From Nocardia fusca NBRC 14340 (GTDB lineage: Bacteria; Actinomycetota; Actinomycetes; Mycobacteriales; Mycobacteriaceae), in NCBI RefSeq assembly GCF_001618425.1, contig NZ_BDCU01000018.1, positions 310,001 through 374,000 on the forward strand: DNA of 64,000 bases. The letters are read 5' to 3'. Under the pieces are notes generated by a model. That model saw nothing but the letters and a program-made list of their open reading frames with translations. It was not told the DNA's origin and did no database searches. The translations under genes were made by a program, and so were the position numbers. Of the stretch, positions 56,856 through 64,000 are shown in pieces (position 1 is the first letter of the stretch; each line of letters starts with the position of its first letter).

Positions 56856-58564
56856 TCCGAATGCTGATGCGTGTGCTCGGGCCCGAGTACGCCCGCCCGG
56901 TGCGCCGCACGGTGGCCCTGATGACGGCGACCGCAGTCGCCGAGGGATTGTCCTACGCATTGCTGGTCCCTGTCCTTCGAGCGCTGTTCGGGAGTACACC
57001 CGCAGACGCCCGGCCCTGGCTGACCGCGTTCGGGGTCGCGGTCGCGGCCTTCGCAGCACTGCGTTATCTCAGCGACCTGTCCGGCTTCCGCGTCGGGACC
57101 ACATTGCTGCGGGGAATGTACCACCGCCTCGGGGATCACCTGGCACGTTTACCTCTTGGCTGGTACAGCACGAACCGGATAGGGGAGATGTCCGTCCTGG
57201 CCAGTCGCGGCGTCCTGGAAGCAATGAGCGTGATCGCGCATCTGCTGGCACCGTTCGTCTCCGCAGCGGTCACTCCACTGACGATCGTCGCCGTGATCTT
57301 CGCCTTCAACTGGCAGATGGGCTCGGCCGCACTGCTCGCTGTCCCGCTCGTCGCGGCCGCCTACGCATGGACGGGACGAGTGACAGCCGCCGGCGACGTG
57401 GAGCGCGCCGAACGCGCACAGGAGGCCACCGGGCGGGTCATCGAGTTTCTGCAGGCCCAGCCGGTGCTGCGCGCCGGCGGCCGGACCACGGAACGCTTCC
57501 TATTACTCGACGACTCGCTCCGGGAACTCGAGCGCGCATCCCGACGATTCACCCTCGCCACACTGCCCGGCGTGGTGGGCCTGACGCTCACCGTGCAGGC
57601 CATGTTCACCGGGCTGCTGGTTCTGGCCACCTATCTGGCGCTCGGCGGAAGAATCGGCGCGGCAGAAGCGCTGACGATCCTGGTGCTCGCTGCCCGCTGC
57701 GCGGACCCGCTGCTGTCGCTGGCGGACATCGGCGGAAAACTCCGCGGTGCGCGCTCGGTCTTGGTGAGACTGGATGCGCTCTTGCACACCGAGCCGCTCC
57801 CGGAACCGCACGAACCGATCCAGCCGCAACGCCACGATCTCGCGTTCGATTCCGTCACCTTCGGGCACGGCGACCGCCCCGTGCTCGAAGGCATCTCGCT
57901 CTTCGTACCCGACGGACGGAGAGTAGCCATTGTCGGTCCGTCCGGCGCGGGCAAGAGCACGCTGCTGCAACTGCTCGCGCGGTTCCACGATGTGGACGCG
58001 GGTGCGGTACGGGTGGGCGGGGTGGATGTGCGCGAGATCAGCACCGAGGGGCTGATCCAGCAGATCGCCATCGTCTTCCAGGACGTCTATCTCTTCGACG
58101 GCACCATCGAGGAGAATGTACGCCTGGGACGCCCCGGTGCGAGCGACGCCGAGGTTCGGGCGGCGGCGGCCGCGGCGCGGTTGGACGAGGTGATCGAGCG
58201 TCTGCCGGACGGATGGACCACCGATGTCGGAGAGGGCGGTGCACTGCTGTCCGGTGGTGAGCGCCAGCGGGTCTCGATCGCGCGAGCGTTGCTGAAGAAC
58301 GCACCCATCGTGCTGCTGGACGAGGTGACCTCCGCCCTCGACCCGGTGAACGAAGCCGCCGTCCATAAAGGCATCGAACGCCTGATGGCCGGCCGGACCG
58401 TTGTGATGGTGGCGCACCGACTGCGGACCGTCCAGCGCGCCGACCACATCGTGTTTCTCGACAACGGCCGGATCGTCGAGCAGGGCAGCCACAACGAACT
58501 GCTACTCCGTGGTGGCCGATACGCCGACTTCTGGAACCTCTCCCTGGCACCGGCAGGCAAATGA
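56852..58564 (+). CDS. ABC transporter, fused permease-ATPase (YbtQ/IrtB-like half)
   Basis: 570 residues. Six membrane helices (about 18-310), then Walker A GPSGAGKST, Q-loop IVFQDVYLFDGTIEENVRLG, signature LSGGERQRVSIARALL, Walker B VLLDEVTSALDPVNE, H-loop MVAHRLRTVQ. Both halves keep a full set of ATPase motifs. A heterodimer with the upstream product is expected. The N-terminus (MIRMLMRVLGPEYARPVRRTV) is typical of the YbtQ/IrtB side. Confidence 0.86.
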   Translation: MIRMLMRVLGPEYARPVRRTVALMTATAVAEGLSYALLVPVLRALFGSTPADARPWLTAFGVAVAAFAALRYLSDLSGFRVGTTLLRGMYHRLGDHLARLPLGWYSTNRIGEMSVLASRGVLEAMSVIAHLLAPFVSAAVTPLTIVAVIFAFNWQMGSAALLAVPLVAAAYAWTGRVTAAGDVERAERAQEATGRVIEFLQAQPVLRAGGRTTERFLLLDDSLRELERASRRFTLATLPGVVGLTLTVQAMFTGLLVLATYLALGGRIGAAEALTILVLAARCADPLLSLADIGGKLRGARSVLVRLDALLHTEPLPEPHEPIQPQRHDLAFDSVTFGHGDRPVLEGISLFVPDGRRVAIVGPSGAGKSTLLQLLARFHDVDAGAVRVGGVDVREISTEGLIQQIAIVFQDVYLFDGTIEENVRLGRPGASDAEVRAAAAAARLDEVIERLPDGWTTDVGEGGALLSGGERQRVSIARALLKNAPIVLLDEVTSALDPVNEAAVHKGIERLMAGRTVVMVAHRLRTVQRADHIVFLDNGRIVEQGSHNELLLRGGRYADFWNLSLAPAGK

Positions 58565-58595
58565 GCAACAACAGATTTCACCGGAAGGAGCACTG

Positions 58596-58906
58596 GATGT
58601 GCCGCACAGCTCGACCGAGGCCTTCGAAGGCGTCGACGGCATGTTCTTGCTCGCCGGCCGACCAGGTCGCTGTACTGGCCGAAGTGCTGGGTCGCGAGCT
58701 GCGCTGTGAAGCCCTGACACCCGCGCAGGCCCGTGCCGAGATGGAAGCGACGATGTCCGAGGAGTACGTCGATGCGTTCTTCCGTTTTTTCGTCGATGGC
58801 ACACTCGACGAATCGATAATTTATCCCACCGTGGAGGAGGTGACCGGGCGTCCAGCTCGCACTTTCGAGGAGTGGACGTCCGCCCACATCAGCGCCTTCG
58901 GCGGCC
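58596..58906 (+). pseudogene. NmrA-like NAD(P)-binding protein remnant with internal deletion
   Basis: In one frame 58596-58658 encodes DVPHSSTEAFEGVDGMFLLAG, the typical middle of an NmrA-like protein. From 58657 a different frame continues ADQVAVLAEVLGRELRCEALTPAQARAEMEATMSEEYVDAFFRFFVDG and TVEEVTGRPARTFEEW, the typical C-terminus. The N-terminal Rossmann part and roughly 100 or more residues between the two blocks are missing, with a frame change at the join. A start at 58561 can be read into the C-terminal block, but the intact enzyme is gone. Confidence 0.6.
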
Positions 58907-59021
58907 GGGGGAGGCGGGGGCATCTTCTTACTGGTAACTCTGCATATTCGATTCGTGCATATTCGGCCGGGTCGGAGTTGGCAGGCGTAGAGTTGGCAAC
59001 CCGATGCGACAGGAGTTGACG

Positions 59022-59378
59022 ATGTCCATACGCGCCAGACCAGCGATAGTCCGGACTACTGCGATCGCCGTGGCTGTGGGTGCCGCCACGCTCTTCGGCA
59101 CGGTCGGGGAATCATTCGCCGACGTCGAACCCGGCGCCTATACGTCCACGACGTGGTCGTCCGGCATCGTGCTCCTGCAACGCGACGGGCGCGTCGAGGG
59201 CGGGGACCTGGTCTTGATAGGGCGTTACCCAATTCATTCGACGCCCGACGGTGGTTACGTGGACCTGTTTCCCGGCCACCGAGTCGTACTGATCAGCGAC
59301 GGACATGGCGGGTACACGGGCCCGGCGTATTTGGGTGGAGTGGTGGTCGGCGCCATCACGCTGACGCCCCAACGCTGA
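59022..59378 (+). CDS. Small secreted protein, unknown
   Basis: 118 residues. Sec signal peptide: MSIRARPAIVRTTAIAVAVGAATLFGTVG with probable cleavage after ESFA. The mature part of about 85 residues is Gly/Val/Tyr-rich and beta-like (YTSTTWSSGIVLLQRDGRVEGGDLVLIGRYP), with no Cys. AGGAG lies 6 bases before the ATG at 59022. I do not recognise the family. It follows the NmrA remnant and stands alone. Confidence 0.65.
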   Translation: MSIRARPAIVRTTAIAVAVGAATLFGTVGESFADVEPGAYTSTTWSSGIVLLQRDGRVEGGDLVLIGRYPIHSTPDGGYVDLFPGHRVVLISDGHGGYTGPAYLGGVVVGAITLTPQR

Positions 59379-59975
59379 CCGATCGAGCACCAAGCTCTGA
59401 TGTGGATAGGGGTCGCGCTTCGTTGATGCTGCATGCAGGAGTTCAGTTGACATAATGTAGATTATCGGCGTTCTTTGGTGGATGGGTTTCGGTGGTGGCG
59501 TAGCGCGGCCTGCGATCGCAGTTCTGCATTTCCAGGAAAAGGAGAGTTGGGAGTTGGTGATGGACCCGGAATGGGTTCAGAGTCACTAACTACTAGCGGA
59601 TTTGGCAAATATTTCACGCAACCGCCGATGCGTCACTGTGACGGAATAGGGCGGGTGTCGCTGGTGTGGCGTTGCTGCTGAACCTCTCCTCTTTTCCTGG
59701 ATTCGATCGACTGGGGCGTGACCGGCCGGTCGGGGGTTGTCGAGCGGTCGGCGCCCTCCGTGCTGGAGTTCCGGAACGCCGTCGCTACCCCCGTGCGAGT
59801 CCGACTGTCGCGACCACTCCCCTGGGTGTTGCTGTGCTGCAATGGGTTTGCCGATGAGTCGATTATGTCAACCAACCCGCTGTGTACTGCATCAGCTCCA
59901 CTTCCCTGATACCGCAGACGATTTCTCTGGCACCTCATACAGCAGCGGTGCGCCGAGTCCCGGCACCGGCCGCGT
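59379..59975. other. 597-base region without a supported gene
   Basis: Lower GC than the surroundings, with several short frames lacking ribosome binding sites. A TTGACA occurs near 59447 without a clear -10 partner. No RNA gene, repeat or remnant could be named. Confidence 0.4.
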
Positions 59976-61148
59976 TCACCGATTGGCGGTCAGCACTGCC
60001 GCCAGGCCTTCTTGCAGATCCTTGACGAAGAACTCGGGAACCTCCAGCGACGGGAAATGTCCCCCGATCTCGGGCGACCGCCATCGGACGATCTGCCGAT
60101 ATCGCTTCTGCGCCCAGGGGCGCGGACACTTCTCGATGTCGCGGGGATACATGGTGATTGCCGATGGGATGTCGACCCGGAGTTCGGGGTCCAGCGAGTT
60201 GTGGCTCTCGTAGTAGATGCGGGCCGCCGATGCGCCGGTGCGCGTCAGCCAATACAGGGTGACGTCGTCGAGAACGCGGTCTCTGGAAATCGTCTCGAAC
60301 GGGCTGTCTTCGGTATCCGACCATTCAGCGAACTTGTCGAGGATCCAGGCGAGAAGCCCGACCGGTGAGTCGACGAGCGAATATCCGATGGTCTGCGGCC
60401 GGGTCGCCTGCTGCTTCGCGTACGCCGCGCGATGGCGCCAGAAATTGCGGGTTTCCTCGGTCCACTCACGCTCGACCGCAGTCAGCCCGTCCGTTGCCAA
60501 CCCGGGCGGCCCCTCCGCGAACGTTGTGTGGATGCCGAGAACGTGCGCCGGGAACCTGCCGCCGAGAACCGTCGTGATATTACCTCCCCAGTCGCCGCCG
60601 TGAGCTGCGAACTTGTTGTAGCCGAGCCTTCCCATCAGTTCCACCCATGCGGCCGCGATCTTTTCGGTCCCCCACCCGGTGGTGGCCGGCTTGTCGCTGT
60701 AACCGAAGCCCGGTAACGACGGGACCACGACGTGGAACGCCGGCGCATCCGAATTCTTCGGATCTGCCAGCTCGTCCACTACATCGATGAACTCGGCAAT
60801 ACTGCCCGGCCAGCCGTGCGTCACGATCAGAGGAGTGGCATCCGCGCGCGCGGATCGGCGGTGCAGGAAGTGGATTCCCAGGCCATCGATGGTCGTGCGG
60901 AACTGGCCGATCCGGTTGAGGCGCTCTTCGAACGATCGCCAGTTGTACCCGGTGTGCCAGTAGTTCACGACATCGATGAGGTCGGTAAGCGGAACGCCGT
61001 GTTCCCATCTGCGAGGACCGGGCGCGGCGCGATAGACCGTTTCGGCCTCCGGTAGCCGCGCCGCGGCCAGTCGCGCGCGCAGATCGTCGAGGTCGGCGTC
61101 GGCTGCGTGGGCTTCGAATGCTTGCACGTCGCTGGTTGGACGGTGCAT
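59976..61148 (-). CDS. Epoxide hydrolase family protein
   Basis: 390 residues. The EHN N-terminal meander (DLDDLRARLAAARLPEAETVYR, VNYWHTGYNWRSFEERLNRIGQF) precedes the alpha/beta hydrolase core: HGWPGS (111-116), nucleophile Asp186 in HGGDWGGN, cap Tyr residues, and catalytic His in EIGGHFPSLE. It matches microsomal-type bacterial epoxide hydrolases. It is divergent from the second CGNR gene, with two inverted-repeat operators in the gap. Confidence 0.9.
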   Translation of the reverse strand: MHRPTSDVQAFEAHAADADLDDLRARLAAARLPEAETVYRAAPGPRRWEHGVPLTDLIDVVNYWHTGYNWRSFEERLNRIGQFRTTIDGLGIHFLHRRSARADATPLIVTHGWPGSIAEFIDVVDELADPKNSDAPAFHVVVPSLPGFGYSDKPATTGWGTEKIAAAWVELMGRLGYNKFAAHGGDWGGNITTVLGGRFPAHVLGIHTTFAEGPPGLATDGLTAVEREWTEETRNFWRHRAAYAKQQATRPQTIGYSLVDSPVGLLAWILDKFAEWSDTEDSPFETISRDRVLDDVTLYWLTRTGASAARIYYESHNSLDPELRVDIPSAITMYPRDIEKCPRPWAQKRYRQIVRWRSPEIGGHFPSLEVPEFFVKDLQEGLAAVLTANR

Positions 61149-61168
61149 GAGACCTCCTGGTCGTCGAG

Positions 61169-61187
61169 GAACCGGCTAAGACGGTTC
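61169..61187. promoter_or_regulatory. CGNR-associated operator 1
   Basis: GAACCG-GCTAAGA-CGGTTC is a perfect 6-base inverted repeat with a 7-base spacer, 21 bases before the epoxide hydrolase start. Confidence 0.6.
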
Positions 61188-61211
61188 TAACATGCATTCG
61201 TGCCGGCATGC

Positions 61212-61228
61212 AACCAGCTAAGGTGGTT
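61212..61228. promoter_or_regulatory. CGNR-associated operator 2
   Basis: AACCA-GCTAAGG-TGGTT shares the GCTAAG spacer and half-site pattern of operator 1. It overlaps the ribosome-binding region of the CGNR gene (start 61231), as expected for autoregulation. Confidence 0.6.
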
Positions 61229-61230
61229 CC

Positions 61231-61803
61231 ATGCCTGCTGGATTTCCTGACTTTCGCCTCGGTAGCGTGCTGGCGACCAGCTTCACGGCGACTCTGACGG
61301 AGCGTCGTGGCGACGCCGTGGAGCGCATTCCCACGCCGCAGCGACTCGTCGACTGGCTGGCAGTGAACGGCCTGGCCGTGGAGTCCTGCACCACCACCCA
61401 GCTCGAACTCGCTCGGGACCTGAGGGAATCAATTCACGCCGCCGCGACCGCGGCCGCGACCCAGGACCCGCTCCCCGCCTCTGCTGTCCGAACCATCAAT
61501 GAGTGCAGTATTCGGGGTCGGGCCGCGGCCGTCCTGACGCCCGAGGGCAATCGTCGATGGCAGCTCGGCTCGGCTTCCGGTGTAGAAGATGCCCTGGGCG
61601 TGATCGCCGCCGACGCGATCAGCATCATCGCAGGCGAACGAGACGGAAAACTGGCCCTGTGCGCGTCGCCGACCTGCCGAGCCGCCTTCTTCGATACCAG
61701 CCAGAGTCGCACCCGCAGATGGTGTGACATGAACACGTGCGGGAATCGCCAGAAGAAGGCGCGCTTCAACGCCAACCAGCGCAAAAGCGCCGGCTCATTC
61801 TGA
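61231..61803 (+). CDS. ABATE/CGNR zinc-finger domain protein
   Basis: 190 residues. ABATE-type N-terminal half (FRLGSVLATSFTATLTERRGDAVERIPTPQRLVDWL) and CGNR finger CASPTCRAAFFDTSQSRTRRWCDMNTCGNRQKKARF (in sections) at the C-terminus, with four Cys for zinc. Probable repressor of the divergent epoxide hydrolase through the two GCTAAG-centred repeats. It is the second such regulator/hydrolase pair in the window. Confidence 0.88.
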   Translation: MPAGFPDFRLGSVLATSFTATLTERRGDAVERIPTPQRLVDWLAVNGLAVESCTTTQLELARDLRESIHAAATAAATQDPLPASAVRTINECSIRGRAAAVLTPEGNRRWQLGSASGVEDALGVIAADAISIIAGERDGKLALCASPTCRAAFFDTSQSRTRRWCDMNTCGNRQKKARFNANQRKSAGSF

Positions 61804-61869
61804 GCTCCCGATGACCACGGAAAGCCTCGTTCTCGATGAGTTTCGAGCGCCTGGCGGGTCTACCCGGTT

Positions 61870-62421
61870 ATGAGGAGACTGATCTACGGGTTCAGCGTGT
61901 CTCTGGACGGCTACATCAACGACCGCGCCGGCAACATCGACTGGACCGACCCGGACGACGAGCTGCACCAGTTCCACAACGACCGCTTCCGCGGCGTCGA
62001 GGTGTCGCTGCACGGCCGCCGGCTGTACGAGCTGATGGCCGAGTACTGGCCGCACGTGCCCGAGGACGCGCCGCGCATCGAGCGTGAGTTCGCCGCGCTC
62101 TGGACGGAGAAGCCGAAGGTTGTCTTCTCCCGGACGCTTACCGAGGTGCACTGGAACAGCACTCTGGTCGGCGAGAACGCGGTCGAGGAAGTTCGCAGAC
62201 TGAAGGCCGGCGGTGACGGCGTCATGGAGGTCGGTGGCGCGAGCCTCGCGGCCTCGCTGATGCCGCACGGGCTCATCGACGAGTACCAGCTGTTCCTGTT
62301 GCCGGTGGTGCTCGGTGGCGGCACACCTATGTTCCCCTCGCTGGCCGAGCGCCTCCAGCTCCGATTGGCCGAGACGAGGCACTTCGACACGGTGGTGATG
62401 CTCCGCTACCTCGCCGAGTGA
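61870..62421 (+). CDS. Dihydrofolate reductase family protein (RibD C-terminal-like)
   Basis: 183 residues. RibD_C/DHFR-like fold: MRRLIYGFSVSLDGYINDRAGNIDWTDPDDE, KPKVVFSRTL, MEVGGASLAASLMPHGLIDEYQLFLLPVVLGGGTPMF. These stand-alone proteins are common in actinobacteria and reduce unknown substrates with NADPH. No strong ribosome binding site is seen. It is downstream of the CGNR gene by 66 bases and could be cotranscribed. Confidence 0.86.
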   Translation: MRRLIYGFSVSLDGYINDRAGNIDWTDPDDELHQFHNDRFRGVEVSLHGRRLYELMAEYWPHVPEDAPRIEREFAALWTEKPKVVFSRTLTEVHWNSTLVGENAVEEVRRLKAGGDGVMEVGGASLAASLMPHGLIDEYQLFLLPVVLGGGTPMFPSLAERLQLRLAETRHFDTVVMLRYLAE

Positions 62422-62530
62422 GCTCCGTTCAACCGCTGCGGCCCCGTCGGGCGACCGTCACCCCAGCGGTGCGACCGGCGACGGCGAGCTCGGTGAATGC
62501 CCCGGCGAAACGGGGTTACGGTGACGCGCA

Positions 62531-62590
62531 AAGACCTCCGCGGACCGATATGGGTGTGATCTCCCAACCCGTATCGTCCCCGGAGGTCTT
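62531..62590. terminator. Long stem-loop, probable bidirectional terminator
   Basis: AAGACCTCCGCGGACCGATA at 62531-62550, continuing to 62555, pairs with 62567-62590. The arms of about 24 bases differ at only a few places, around an 11-base loop. The hairpin starts 9 bases after the stop of the leftward RNHCP gene and faces the DHFR-like gene end. Confidence 0.65.
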
Positions 62591-62598
62591 CGCTCACA

Positions 62599-63021
62599 TC
62601 ATCCGGCCGCAGTATCCTGGGCAGCTACCCGGCGTACTCGATCGAGGTACGAGATCGGACGCACAGCGATGCGGACGAGCGCGAGAGGGTTGTCGTCGCC
62701 TGCCGAGCGGTTGGCACCCATCGCGCCACACGCGGAGCACCGATGGATGATCACCCACTCACCGGTGCCGCGCACCGAGATGGATATGGCATCCATGCGT
62801 CCTCCACACGCCGCCGCGCGGTCGCCCGGGATCTTCCGGTCGACGTGCCTGCTGGCCAGGCACGTCGGGCAGTGATTCCGGTGCGCCGTTCCCGGTGCCT
62901 GCATCGATACCTCCGAACGGCAGCCGAGACAACGGAACGATGTCCCGCGTCGCGCGGGCCCGTCCCGGTGGACCGGCTTGGCCCGCTGCGGATGACCACG
63001 GCCGGCGTTTCTGCGTGACAT
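62599..63021 (-). CDS. RNHCP-domain zinc protein
   Basis: 140 residues. A basic N-terminus, then FRCLGCRSEV, the family motif HRNHCPTCLASRHVD, PGDRAAACGGRMDAISI, and IIHRCSACGAMGANRSAGDD ending in an IAVRPI strand. Several CxxC pairs suggest one or two zinc sites. The RNHCP family is uncharacterised. GAGGTGAG precedes the ATG at 63021 and overlaps the stop region of the upstream paralogue, 5 bases away, so the two are one operon. Confidence 0.82.
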   Translation of the reverse strand: MSRRNAGRGHPQRAKPVHRDGPARRGTSFRCLGCRSEVSMQAPGTAHRNHCPTCLASRHVDRKIPGDRAAACGGRMDAISISVRGTGEWVIIHRCSACGAMGANRSAGDDNPLALVRIAVRPISYLDRVRRVAAQDTAAG

Positions 63022-63026
63022 CGCGC

Positions 63027-63371
63027 TCACCTCACTCGGAGTTGTGCGAGATGTTCGAGCGGGAAAGGCGGTTGCGCCAACGGTTTCACCGCGATACGGA
63101 TCAACAGGAGTTGGTTGTCGTCCGCGGCCACCGGGGCTGCTTCGAGGTGATCGCAGCCGGTGCAGCGTTGGATCAGCATCCAGTCGCCGTCCCGCAGTAT
63201 GGCCACCGCGATCGGATGCGTGCGCGCACGGCACCGGCCGTGTGTGCCGGCCAGGCAGTTGGGACAGTGTGAGCGCGGCTGGGCATCCGGTCCGGCCGCG
63301 GACACCACGAGTCCGCAACGGATGCAGGTGAAGGTGGATAGATGTGGATTCGGCGTGCCACTGTGGGACAC
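63027..63371 (-). CDS. RNHCP-like zinc protein, divergent paralogue
   Basis: 114 residues. Same layout as its neighbour: FTCIRCGLVV, then PRSHCPNCLAGTHGRC in place of RNHCP, WMLIQRCTGCDHLEAAPVAADDNQLLLIRIAVKPL. The Asp-Arg/Cys-Gly-Gly-Arg-Met segment of the canonical family is replaced (RARTHPIAVAI), so this copy has lost part of the signature. GTG start at 63371 with GAGGAG 8 bases before. First gene of the pair. Confidence 0.75.
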   Translation of the reverse strand: MSHSGTPNPHLSTFTCIRCGLVVSAAGPDAQPRSHCPNCLAGTHGRCRARTHPIAVAILRDGDWMLIQRCTGCDHLEAAPVAADDNQLLLIRIAVKPLAQPPFPLEHLAQLRVR

Positions 63372-64000
63372 GGGAGTTCTCCTCTGTGAGATCGATGGGT
63401 CGGCATACTGCCGAGCCCGATCGACCCCGCGGAAGACTCACACCGGACAGGAAATCCGATGTCGGTTACGGATCACCGATCCGAGCGGTTCGCGGGATCG
63501 CGCGGGAGCTCGGCGGCCGTCCGGGGCGCATTTGACATGGTCCACCACCTTCGAGTTCGGAGTTGCCGGCACCGGGCCGGATCTGCGTCACGATAGGCAG
63601 CGCCGGCGACGACGCGCAATCGAATTACTCCCCTCCGGACGCCGGCATGCCGCCACACACGGCTGAACTCTCCCGGACGGTGCGACGCGGGCACGCTTCG
63701 GTGCGGCAGTTTTGCCTCGGTGGGGGCCTCAGCGGCCGAGGAGGCAGAACGCGTGCCTCCGCCGGCCGATTCACGGTCGAATCGAAGTTCGCATGAGCAC
63801 TCACACCGACCCTCGTCATCGATTCCGAGGGTCCGACCTCCAGGGTGAGTTCGCCCGGACTCGGGCGCGGGGCCGGTCACCAGGGTCGTGATTCCGGGAG
63901 GAGTACCGGCGTAGTCCGTGACCGACGCGGCCAGGCGTGGAAGTTTCGATATCGACGCGGCTCACCTGCCCTTGACCGACCGGGGTCGAGCAAGCGGATC
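63372..64000. other. 629-base end region without a supported gene
   Basis: Holds the promoter of the RNHCP pair. A 135-codon leftward frame (63473-63880) lacks a ribosome binding site, a recognisable domain and clear codon bias, so it is not called. No tRNA or repeat seen up to the window end. Confidence 0.35.

Noticed and set aside
59633..59938. 101-codon minus-strand frame in the 59.4-60.0 kb gap
   Set aside because: No start signal or family resemblance; the gap looks non-coding.
63473..63880. 135-codon minus-strand frame near the window end
   Set aside because: No ribosome binding site, no recognisable domain, and composition like a random GC-rich frame.

Overview
The window is high-GC actinobacterial chromosome, most likely from a Nocardia or a close relative in the Mycobacteriales. 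The reasons are the mycothiol ligase MshC, several F420-type luciferase-like oxidoreductases, a CYP51 sterol demethylase very close to the mycobacterial enzyme, many GTG starts in 4-base overlaps, and a gene order (lppL-pyrD, uppP, histidine phosphatase, mshC) that recalls the Rv2130c-Rv2139 area of M. tuberculosis. No rRNA, tRNA, CRISPR array, transposase or phage gene was seen.

Layout. 0-5 kb: a PfkB-type sugar kinase relative that lacks the catalytic Asp, a small unknown protein, and the lppL-DUF5703-pyrD operon. 5-11 kb: an MTB12-like lipoprotein, an MMPL transporter, and a heme importer (hmuTUV) with an IdeR-like iron box at the hmuT start. 11-17 kb: an aldo/keto reductase relative that has lost catalytic residues, uppP, then phosphatase-DUF3090-SCO1664-mshC. 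17-28 kb: two TetR genes, a methyltransferase, a leftward ferredoxin-NTF2-unknown-FadD19-like operon, and a rightward run of CMD protein, LLM oxidoreductase, glycosyltransferase, methyltransferase and an alpha-toroid (prenyltransferase/cyclase-like) protein. 28-36 kb: an LLM oxidoreductase, then a GntR-headed operon of an AprB-like ferredoxin, an ABC importer and an AprA-like flavoprotein fused to HEAT repeats, closed by a strong hairpin. 36-42 kb: cyp51-fprB facing an SDR-LLM-phosphotransferase operon. 42-53 kb: a CE1758/MarR/CE1759 flavin module, hydrolase/CGNR pair, TRIC channel, M20 amidohydrolase, AraC, VOC protein, UvrA-like ATPase and a serine hydrolase lipoprotein. 53.5-64 kb: a compositionally looser stretch with AraC plus paired ABC exporter-fold transporters of YbtPQ/IrtAB type, two gene remnants, a second hydrolase/CGNR pair, a DHFR/RibD-like protein and two tandem RNHCP zinc proteins.

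How it fits together. The most informative signal is a short operator made of alternating half-sites (GACA-NN-TGTC-NN-GACA). It occurs at the start of the TetR gene at 17773-18351, on both sides of the ferredoxin/CMD divergent promoter, and on both sides of the cyp51/SDR divergent promoter. It therefore ties CYP51, its Rv0763c-like ferredoxin, an FprB-type reductase, a steroid-type CoA ligase, an SDR, LLM oxidoreductases and possibly the glycosyltransferase/methyltransferase/alpha-toroid cassette into one predicted regulon of sterol or isoprenoid chemistry. The second candidate system is the GntR-controlled AprAB-like redox pair, with its HEAT fusion and dedicated ABC importer.
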